Part shown: positions 54,555-64,000 of the stretch, one piece after another
Position numbering within the stretch: the stretch's first letter is position 1
Layout of the letters: every line of letters begins with the position of its first letter
The notes under the pieces: model-generated
What the model saw: only the letters and a program-made list of their open reading frames with translations
The model's database searches: none
Told to the model about the DNA's origin: nothing
Origin: Ecdyonurus torrentis
Taxonomy: Eukaryota; Arthropoda; Insecta; Ephemeroptera; Heptageniidae
DNA length: 64,000 bases
Assembly: GCA_949318235.1 (NCBI GenBank)
Contig: OX439129.1
Coordinates: 5,453,821-5,517,820 of the forward strand
Reading direction: 5' to 3'
Translations under genes and position numbers: made by a program

Positions 54555-57066
54555 AAGTTCTTTTATTTTAAAACTGCACGAATAGAAAGAACTTCTTACT
54601 ATACGCGTTTTTCTCTTTAATTATTATACCACCATTATGTCAGAGGAGCAATTATCCTATAAATTATAACAGTTAAATATATATCAACCTGTAACAGCTA
54701 TTGATATACAATAACGATGTTCATAAACCCTGGTCCTTTGTTACAAAAAAAAAAAAAAAAAAAAAAAATGCGCAATTCCATTTAAAAAGCATTGAGTGAT
54801 CGTCATTTGTTTGTGGTCTGGAGCACGGAAAACAGCCAGGATTACGAGCATCATTATGAACTTCTAATTTAGATAAAGCATACTTAAAAAAAATTAAGCC
54901 TATTAGATGACATTGCAGTCAGGTTTCAATATGTAATTTCAATATGTCAATACAATAAGTTGTTTAACGATATGTAACAGGTGCATTTATTGTTAAATGT
55001 GTTATATTATAAACTTTGCGCCGCAAATCGTAAAATAGCATTTTGTTTTAAATGATAAAAATTATTTTGCTACGAAAAGTTATAAAAAAAAAATTAAGAA
55101 TATGTGAATGCACATTAATGTGTAATTCCTTTTGCAATTTGTAGAATATATAACTGCGTCATTTAAAGTAAATTTTACCTTTTAGTAAATCCAAGATTAC
55201 TGAGGCTATTAATTAAGTTACTGTTTTGTAGATTATGCATATGTAATCAAAGTAGTTTAGGTTGACATTTTAACTTTATGTCAAACCAGATAAGAAAATG
55301 TGTAACAATCAGTCAACAATACATAATAGATATAAAATATATCGACATCTTTGTATATAGAACTAAATCTAATTATCATGCCAGTTATATTGCAATAATT
55401 TTACTAATTAACTTTATCAATGAACCACCACCTACACGTACCATGCTATCAGGTAATCAAAATAACCAGATATCGTAATTTATAGGATGATAATTTTACT
55501 ATTATTAGAATCTGTTTCTATAAAGCTATCCGATAATGAATCTATTATATTATCCAATGTGCGTATATAGGCAATTAGAAGCTATAATTTGAAACACATC
55601 ATAGAGTAAAGCAAATTAATTATTATAATTTATTTCAGCAAACAATACTGCGAGCATGTATACGAGTACGTGCTATTTAATTAACTATACAGAGCGTCCA
55701 CAAAGTAGTGAAAGAAACTAAAATTGAATATCTCTCTGGATTTTTGAGCTATTTGGATGAAACCACCACCCACCGATAGCAAAAATGAGCAAGTTTTTTA
55801 AAATGCCCATTTTATAATAAATACCCCTTATAGTTTTTGTCCTTTAGGGGGTGAAAATCAAACACACGATTTTAAATTTATATCCTTTTCAATGCTTTTT
55901 ATATAAAAAAAAAATCAAATTTAAAAAAAACTCTTTGCCGTGGCTTTTGAAGGTCATTTACCTCCCATAGTAAAAAAAAAAAAAAAGCAAAAATTAATTT
56001 TGAAATAAATAACCCTCTTTATACGTAAATAAATAAAATAAGCTCAAGATTATTAAATGACTTTCTTTCAATGAAAACTAATGCATATATTGTACTCAAC
56101 AAAATTAGATAAAATTACATTACGTACTTACATTATTTAATTTGATATCTTCCACAGTATTTATCTTATAAGATATACCCAAGTTTAAGTTCAAAAAAAT
56201 CTGTATCTTACAAGTTAGTATTTTATAGCAGGTTATATATGGGCAACTTAGTTCATATAACAGAATGAGACACTTTCAAGTGCAGATATAAGTTAAGCAT
56301 GGCTGAAATGTAAATTTTGAACTGCGGGAACACAGCCATGCTAATGTTATTGTGTATATACTAGGGACTAGCCACTTCTTTTTCAAATATAACATTGAAA
56401 ACCATTATTTCCCCTCCCCCACACCCAATACATAAAAATTATAATTTTTCTATAATATAAATAGTCTCAGTTTCGCAATGAAACCTTAATTTTCTATTGT
56501 ATATGAAACATTTTCTGTACCAAGTGGAATAGAATGGAACAATTCACCGGCTCATTTTTTAGAATAAATAACGAAATTTCATTTATTAATAAATTAAACA
56601 ATAAATCAAAAAGTCGTTTTAAATATTTGGAAAAGAAGTAAAATGTGTTTATTCATATATCTGACATAATGATATAACTGCGTTTTGTTTTATGTTAATA
56701 CCATTTAAATTATATTATTGTTTTTATAAATATTATGTAGTAGTATATATATACTAGTATTATAAAGTATTATACAGTATAGTCTTATTGTATTTCTTTC
56801 TCATCATTGCAATAACAGTCACATTTTACATAATGTTTGCTGTGTATACGCTGCACTGTTATTTCTTCACTCTATTCATAAATTATATGAATATAGTAAT
56901 ATACTGAATATATAAAGAATATATTTATTATATAAATTATAATTTAAAAAATAAAAATAAAATAACTACTCTGTTGTTCTGGAACTTGAAGTAAAATCTT
57001 TATCTATTCTATACATGAAATTTTAACGAAATTTGCCTCAAAATTAACTTGATTTATTTCCTCGTA

Positions 57067-57613
57067 ATAGACAACTTGCATACCGTTTTTTTAAGGTCTT
57101 AAAAAATTCTTTAGGAAAAATAAATAATATTGGTGCATATAAAACTTCTTACAAAATGCGCCTTCATATTTAAAATAATTTTTGAAATTCAAATTTTATT
57201 TGAAGTAAAGACGGTGGCCATTACGCCGAAAGACGGTTCGCGTTTCTTTTGCATTTTAATTGTTGAAATCGTTCAAACGAGTTCGCACCAACTGAAGAAT
57301 TTTTTTCAACGGCCGAATTTTTTAAACAGCTCTGTTGGAGAAAATACAGATTTTTTAAAAAATTCGGACGTTGAAAAAAATTCTTCAGTTGGTGCGAACT
57401 CGTTTGAACGATTTCAACAATTAAAAAGCAAAAGAAACGCGAACCGTCTTTCGGCGTAATGGCCACCGTCTTTACTTCAAATAAAAATTGAATTTCAAAA
57501 ATTATTTTAAATATGAAGGAGCATTTTTTAAGAAGTTTTATATGCACCAATATTATTTATTTTTCCTAAAGAATTTTTTAAGACTATAAAAAAACGGCAT
57601 GCAAGTTGTCTAT
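57067..57613. repeat. 547-bp near-perfect palindrome
   Basis: From ATAGACAACTTGCAT to ATGCAAGTTGTCTAT. The arms of about 250 bp match almost base for base (for example ACGCCGAAAGACGGTTCGCG and its inverse) around a short centre near 57330-57350. Both arms give the same 109-codon reading frame in opposite directions, a mirror effect. Probably a foldback transposon. Confidence 0.92.
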
Positions 57614-58228
57614 TATTTAATTGTTGTATTTAGGCGAGCTCATTGTCATCATCGTAACAGTGTCGTAAGAGACTTAGGATACATTATATAGGAACAATTT
57701 AGGCGGAGGGAGGGAGGGAAGAAGGCTTTTAATATTTGACAGTATGAAATACAGCTATCAAGCAAAGTACAGATGATATACAGTATACATACGTGTGTAC
57801 AAATACATACTGTAGACATAGCAAGCAAGTGCAGATGGTACTTTTATTGCACCTAATAGTATAATAACTCGGATTGACGTCTACAAATAGCTTTGTTATA
57901 TAATAATGATGTTGAAATATATCACCCAATATTTACTTAACTCCAAGTAAAAATGTTTCGTCACATTTTTTTATTTGTCGATTTTCTAACTTTATATTTC
58001 TACTTTAATAATTCAGTGTTTATTTTACATACATATTTCCTACCAAAATTATGTTTCATTTATAAAATTTTCTGAACTTTAAAGTCTAAGAAACGTATTT
58101 ATCATGTAAAGTATATAATATCAGCTCTTTAACCAGATCCTACTGGCTGCAAGAAACAAAGCTTCCCCTCGATGATACATGACGAGATGTGACTATTGTA
58201 TGTACATATATACACATATTTTATATAC

Positions 58229-58280
<52 letters not shown>
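58229..58280. repeat. (TA)n microsatellite
   Basis: About 52 bp of TA. Confidence 0.93.
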
Positions 58281-59592
58281 GTGCACACACATTACAAAAA
58301 GTGTTAAAAATAATATATAAATGTGTTATAGGAACGTTATAAAAGATAAAGATGTTATAACCCACACAGCACAGATTGAGATATCATATTATGCTTTTTA
58401 TATACATATACCAAAGGTAATTATATGTATAATATCCGTATATAGAAGGGATGTTGATCGTATGAGAAACGTTCAAACGTCCTACTTCGTGCGTAGATTA
58501 TACGTATATCTCAAGACCCAAAGTATATGTATACCATACGGATACTATACGTATAGAAGGTAAATGCTTTTTTAAGAAAAAAATAAAAATATTAATTGTA
58601 TACCAATTACTGTGGTATTAACTCCAAATCTGATACGTACCCAACTCACTCATTACATGCCCCGGCTCACTTATTGTTTAACACTTAGCACACTACAGCG
58701 GACTTTTATATTGCTATATTTTAATATGTCAAGTTGGGTATTTAAGCTTTACATTTTGGGGAACCTGACAGTAGTGACTTCTTCAAATGCCAAGCCATAC
58801 AGCTAATAACTTCTATCAGTTATAAAAACAATACAAAATAAAGTATCAATTTTATAAAAAAAGTTATGATTCTACACATTACCATTTATAATTTTTTTCA
58901 AAAGTCACTCCAAACTTTTAATTAACAATCCAAATTACATTTTATGTTTTCTTTGGAAGTTTTTGATTTAGAACTTTTAAAAGCATTTTGATTCAAAGAT
59001 GAATTAAAAATGAAGCTAATATTTAAGTTTCAAAAACTTGGTTATTAAAATACGCTGTAATTAGCACTTTTAATTAACATCTATTAAAGGTTTGGAGGTA
59101 TACGTTTAGTAAATGTATACAAATAGTTTATGTGTAGGTGTAATTTTTAAAAATATAGCATTCCATTTCTATACGTATAATATACATTTACACTCCATAT
59201 GTAAAATATACGTATAGCAGTATACCAAATGAATACATATATTATATGTTTGAAAATAATATGCATATATCTGGTATATGGTAGATGAAAGGTATATGTA
59301 TATTATCTCATTGTGTGCTGTGTGGAAAATGATATAAATATACGTCATCAAGAATATAAATGAAAACACATTTCTCTGTCTCAAATGTTATACTGTGTAT
59401 TAAAATTATTTCACAAATATATATTACTATGATTCTTCTTTGTTATAATTATGTGTATATTAAATATAATGAAGAAATACTTTGGCTAGTATATATTGTT
59501 TAAAGAAAGTCATAGCACCATGTAAGTGGGTTTGTACCTTTTTTGGCCTCTAATAAAAACCTATTAATAATAATTATAATAATATTACAAAT

Positions 59593-60315
59593 ACATACGC
59601 ATATCATATCTATGTGCAGTCTCACACAGTGAGGAGAAACCTTGTAAAGTAAACAACGTGCGCTACAATAATAATAATAATAATAATTAACGGCTTTTAT
59701 TGGGCGAAATCAGGCGTACAACCTCTCAAATTAACCCAACTGTTTAACAGTACAGTCAGTTACAATTTTTGTTAGTAGCATCAACATATAACGTAAAAAT
59801 TATTCTTTTAAAAAGATTTTTATTGATAATTTTTAATTATGATTTGGTAATTTATTTACTGGAATTTTAATTTAAGTCAAATTTCTTTTCACTTAAATTA
59901 TTTAAATTGAAAATATATATACACTTAATAGTTTAATTAGAAAACAAAAATTGGTTAGTACTTAAAAATAGTTAATTGAGAATTTATCTACATTAATACA
60001 TATTAGTGGGAGTTTTTATTATACATTTTAGAACAACATAATCATAACAAGGATCACTCTAAATATCGCTCAAAAAGTAGTTTTTTTAGTTGCGATTTAA
60101 ACGTGTTTATTGCAGGTGAATTTCTAATTTGTTAGGGTAATCTACAATGTTATTGTAGACCTGGTAATTATATACTACATAACTACTACATAATATACTA
60201 TATTGTACTGTACATATACATACACATATTATATCATAGTGCAGCCTCACACAGTGAGGAGAAACCTTGTAAAGTAAACAACGTGCGCTACAATGTTATT
60301 GTAGACCTGGAATTC
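59593..60315 (-). mobile_element. LINE 3' end flanked by a 75-bp duplication
   Basis: On the minus strand from about 60190: VYNNIVDYPNKLEIHLQ-like sequence and, in a shifted frame, SPAINTFKSQLKKLLFERYL, then a stop, a short 3' UTR, CCCAATAAAAGCCGTTAA and an (ATT)n tail near 59668. This is the usual C-terminal tail of CR1/L2-like reverse transcriptases. The sequence CACACAGTGAGGAGAAACC to GTGCGCTACAAT occurs on both sides (59622-59671 and 60248-60292). Confidence 0.68.
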
Positions 60316-60411
60316 ATGATGTCATAAAAGTTACAGTTTTTTGAACCCCAGTTTGTGATAGTCATGAATTGTTCATTCATGAATTCATGAATTCATGAAT
60401 TGTCATGAATT

Positions 60412-60736
60412 GGGCGTGGCTTATCCTGAGAAGTGGTGGCATTTACGCTGACTGCACGCGCTTTGGAGCATTCGGGAGATAGTGTTCAGGTAACTGACCA
60501 GTATCGGCTGTCTTCTCCAAGGTTTCTATGGTTCCCTTGGACGGGTAGGTAAATACCGAGACAGTTCCCATTAGGCCACAGCCGCCAAACCTTCCCTTCA
60601 ACCCTTCATCCTACCTCCTATCTCCCCCGTACTCGAATGCTATAGCATTCTGAGGAATTTGACAATTCCATATATAAATAACCTTCAACAAGTGCATTCA
60701 GTGCATCTTGATTGTAAGGAGAATGGAAGTATAGTG

Positions 60737-60767
<31 letters not shown>
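60412..60767 (+). mobile_element. SINE family 2 (poly(A)-tailed)
   Basis: GGAGCATTCGGGAG, TGACCAG, CCAAGGTTTCTATGGTTCC and TTAGGCCACAGCCGCC follow the order of the family D core. It ends in a 27-A tail at 60741-60767. No clear tRNA head is visible. Confidence 0.72.
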
Positions 60768-60769
<2 letters not shown>

Positions 60770-60814
60770 TTTTGAAATCAGGATCACTTTAAGATATTTT
60801 ATTTATTATTATTA

Positions 60815-61200
60815 TTATTTTAACGAGGCTTTGGCACTAAGGAATTTTGATTTATGAGAGGTCGTGGGCTCTCTTCTCGGTAGATACAAATGTTTCAGAG
60901 ACTCTAATATGGTATATGGACTGACAAGTGAGTGAGTGAGCGGCTCTCCACACGTTGATACCACGCAGTGTGTTTTCCACTTTGTCAAAGTTGAAATGAT
61001 GCTCAACAGGTTGACTCACTTCTCTGGTCCATGCAGTATCAGTCCTGGCAGCGCAGACCACTTTCACATCCTTACGCTTTGACGCCATGTTTGTGGTGCC
61101 TAATGCATTGCCCAGCATAAGGGAAACGTCATTTTACATCATTTGTCACCTTGATAAAAGTTTATTTCGACTGTAAGCACTTTTCTCACGTTCTTCTAGC
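60815..61200 (-). other. Unidentified segment ending in a family B remnant
   Basis: A minus-strand frame (61118-60852) starts in sequence resembling family B (CTTACGCTTTGACGCCATG, CATTGCCCAGCATAAGG at 61065-61130), so its ATG is MITE-derived. The rest (TDTAWTREVSQPVEHHFNFD region) is compositionally gene-like, but I do not recognise it. A GTGAGT inside could be chance. Confidence 0.3.
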
Positions 61201-61250
61201 TTATTAGGAGCTAGAAATAAAGCTTAGATTGAGGTTTGAAGCTTTGATTG

Positions 61251-61450
61251 CTATTCAAAAAGTAACAAAAAGTAATGTTTTTCCTATGCTGGCCTGTGTA
61301 TTCCTGACCAACATAATTCATGATGTCATGTATTACAGGTCTACAATAGAAACTGTAGCACAGGTTGTCTACTTTACAAGATTTCTCCACAAATTGTGAG
61401 GCTACAGAAGGTTTAAGTGTATGTATAATAGTCACATCTCGTCATTTATC
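61251..61450. mobile_element. Palindromic family C relic
   Basis: GTTGTCTACTTTACAAGATTTC, TTGTGAGGCTACAGAAGG and TCATTTATCATTGAGAG match 23740-23855. Confidence 0.5.
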
Positions 61451-61507
61451 ATTGAGAGTATATTTTTTGTTGACACCGAGATCTGTTTAATTTGCAAGAC
61501 ACTTTGA

Positions 61508-61663
<156 letters not shown>

Positions 61664-62891
61664 AAATAAATACATACATGAGTCCCACCAAGACAATGAT
61701 GATCTTATTGGTGGGTGCTTAATCCACATATAAAAATGTTGGTAAGCATAAAATTTTTTACAATAATAATTAAACAAAATTAGGATATTTCACTTTTTTA
61801 AAAAAAATAAATAACCTCCGTTCATAAACGTTCACAAACATATGGGGATCTTAATCATGCAGGGGTTAAATATAATGGTTCCCTGGATACCGTTAGTAAA
61901 ATGTTATTAAACTGTATAGGAATTAAAAGCTAAAAATTACCAGTAAATACTTTAGAAATTACTGTGAAATTATAAAATAAATTTAAATTAACATTGAAAA
62001 ATTATCTAAGGTAAGTTTATTTTGTTTTTAACAGCTTTAATGTACAGAAAGGTGAAAGTTATGATTAAGTTTTTACGTGCGTAAAGTTAATCTCCACTGC
62101 AATCTAATCCCTCCTACACACAAGCCAGAAAGCAAGCAGGGCGGCGCACATAAAACACAATTAAAGGATTATCGAGAAGTATTTTATTATGTGTAGTTTT
62201 ATAACAAGTCGATTTACTTGACGCTCGAAATGTTTCGTCAGAATTGTGTTGATGAGCTACAATCTCGTATTAAACATACTCCAAACTTCCAGTTTTTATA
62301 CACAGCTAGGTTCAATAAATACACACAAGTCTTATGAAATATATTTGTCTTGCCTCTGTTATTTAATTTAAATTTGTTTTTATGCCTTTTAGTTAGTGCT
62401 AGAATATGCTTTGTAGCAACACATTATTAACACTAATTACTAATATAATATACATTATTATGTATGTATAACAAGTACTGTAAAAATATACTGTATATTA
62501 ATAATAATATATAAATATATATATCTGATAAAAAATGAAATTTTATCCTAGATATATTAATTGTGAAAAATATTTTACAACTTATTGATTTTTTTTTCTA
62601 TGTATGATTTAAATTTTATTAAAAATTATAAGAATTTCTCCTAGAGTACTCTAGAAAATACTTACATATAAAAAAAATATAATTATAATAATAAGATGAC
62701 TGAAACTATTTTATAAAATAACTTGTATTCCTTTGTATTTTTGTAATCAATATTAAATATCAATTGGTATTATAATAGAGAAACTGAAGTAGAAGATTGA
62801 ATATAGACATAATATAACAATAAAACGGGCAAGTAGATAACTAGCCTGAGTCATTGCTCCATAAGAAAGCATGTAGACAGGAACACAAAGT

Positions 62892-63384
62892 GGTTTTTTT
62901 TTTTTTTTTTTTTTTTTTATATATATTTACTGTATGTCTTACTAAGCCCCCGTATTCGAGAGGAACGTTGAGCAGTGACAGAAGGTAGCCAGGAAAGACG
63001 CAAGCGCCCATGTTAAACCTGATCTACCCTTTGAGGGGTGAAAGGATGTAAAGGAAGAGGTAGAGTGTTGGTAGAAAGGATTGGAAGGTAGCGGCTGTGG
63101 CCTATATAGTTAGGAACTGCCCAGTCATTCGACAGGGTGGTGCATGCAGGAAACCACAGAAAACTGCATGCGTGGACAGCCGACATCCAAGTATTACCTT
63201 GGATGCCTGGCCGACCTCTGCAACTCAGTAGCACACACACAAGTCAAGCCACACCGCCAACCAACATTCCACACCAAGCACAGGTGACTCTTCATGAAAA
63301 GTTCCTCTGCATGTATCGAACGCTGGCCGACGGCATGGAAAACAAGCATGATAACCACTGCGCCACAGGGCCGGTTGTAGACAG
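62892..63384 (-). mobile_element. SINE family 3 (tRNA-derived, minus strand)
   Basis: On the minus strand, CCTGTGGCGCAGTGGTTATC is a clear A-box and GCGTTCGATAC a B-box. The core has GTTTTCTGTGGTTTCC, CAGTTCCTAAC and TAGGCCACAGCCGC. The 3' end is a 29-A tail (Ts at 62894-62922). Frames on both strands at 63013-63412 belong to it. Confidence 0.78.
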
Positions 63385-64000
63385 GAAAGAACACAAAGTC
63401 GTCTGCTAGCACTTTGTTAGTATTGTTGAGCTGCCAGTTGGTTTATTTTATCACTAAACCTACTTTTGCAACGTCTGCTATTGTCTTTATATTCACCATG
63501 GTTATTGCAATAACTTTTCATCCAATTATCAAACAAATAATTCCAATATGTCAAAATGTTTTTTTTTTCTCTCCATCATTCCCAACATCCCCAGTGTAAC
63601 TTTCTACGTTGCTATCTTTTCATTTTGATTTGTTTATTTTTTCTTCTTTATTCATTCAAGGTGCACATAAATGAGATTAAAGTTTGGTTATTGTTATTAT
63701 TTTTAAGTTTGTATGATGTCCATGAGCTATTTATTTTTCGCAGAACATATCCGCCTGCCTGCCTGCCTTACTGCCTACGAGTTAAATATTTATTTTGGAC
63801 TCAAACATACACATTTTAAGTAAAATTACTTCACAAAATTTGAAACTTTAGTTTAAATGTTTTTCTCAAAGTTCTCATTATAGTTTTGTAAGCCTGTTTG
63901 AAGATTTCGATGTATAGTAAATGACTTTCAAGAAAAATACTTTCAGCATGCATAATTGTTTATATGAAGAAGTGAAGCTTTGTGATTAGTAAAAGTAAAG

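Noticed and set aside
55691..55990. Possible transposon border AGAGCGTCCACAAAGTAGTG
   Set aside because: I found only one end and no inverted or direct partner, so it is not listed as an element.
57130..57550. Two 109-codon frames with the same protein on opposite strands
   Set aside because: Mirror images created by the 547-bp palindrome. No known domain.
63013..63412. Frames on both strands near 63 kb
   Set aside because: They lie inside a tRNA-derived SINE.

Overview
This 64-kb window is animal nuclear DNA, strongly AT-rich and crowded with transposons. It looks like an arthropod, possibly a crustacean. The reasons are long GT-AG introns, many foldback MITEs, long GA/CT, GAAA and TA microsatellites, tRNA-derived SINEs whose central core resembles arthropod SINEs, and genes of the SLC26, degenerin/ENaC and INAF-motif families. 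One 200-N assembly gap lies at 26301-26500. The species cannot be named from sequence alone.

Three protein-coding loci can be reconstructed exon by exon. (1) A minus-strand SLC26A11-like sulfate/anion transporter has 12 coding exons between 11812 and 126. Every junction is phase-consistent and the model gives about 610 aa, close to the family size. (2) A minus-strand degenerin/ENaC-type sodium channel subunit has 9 coding exons between 24475 and 14226 and predicts 425 aa with both transmembrane segments and the GAS filter. (3) On the plus strand there are two separate INAF-motif small membrane proteins: a 62-aa ORF at 28388-28576, whose exon carries a splice donor just after its stop, and a second ORF at 36573-36981 that splices across 12.7 kb to an acidic/proline-rich last exon at 49668-49816 (185 aa). 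A GC-rich TATA/CCAAT promoter with a short donor-terminated leader lies at 13.0-13.12 kb on the plus strand, divergent from the SLC26 gene. The first plus-strand coding exon I can find downstream is the 28.4-kb INAF exon, so the ENaC gene may be nested antisense in the first intron of the INAF locus.

Layout: 0.1-11.8 kb SLC26 gene (minus); 11.8-13.1 kb intergenic and promoter; 14.2-24.5 kb ENaC gene (minus); 24.5-28.3 kb AT-rich spacer, MITEs, gap and GAAA array; 28.4-50 kb INAF locus (plus); 50-64 kb no gene recognised, only repeats.

The rest is mobile DNA: a hAT element with an 8-bp target duplication, TA-flanked mariner-type elements, TTAA-flanked elements, several foldback families rich in TGACGTCA palindromes, three SINE families sharing one core, and truncated LINEs. 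Several sit within about 25 bp of a splice site. Three SLC26 exons have partial tandem copies next to them. The SLC26 and ENaC proteins are both membrane transport proteins, and INAF proteins are small channel-associated membrane proteins in Drosophila, but nothing in the sequence shows that the three loci work together.
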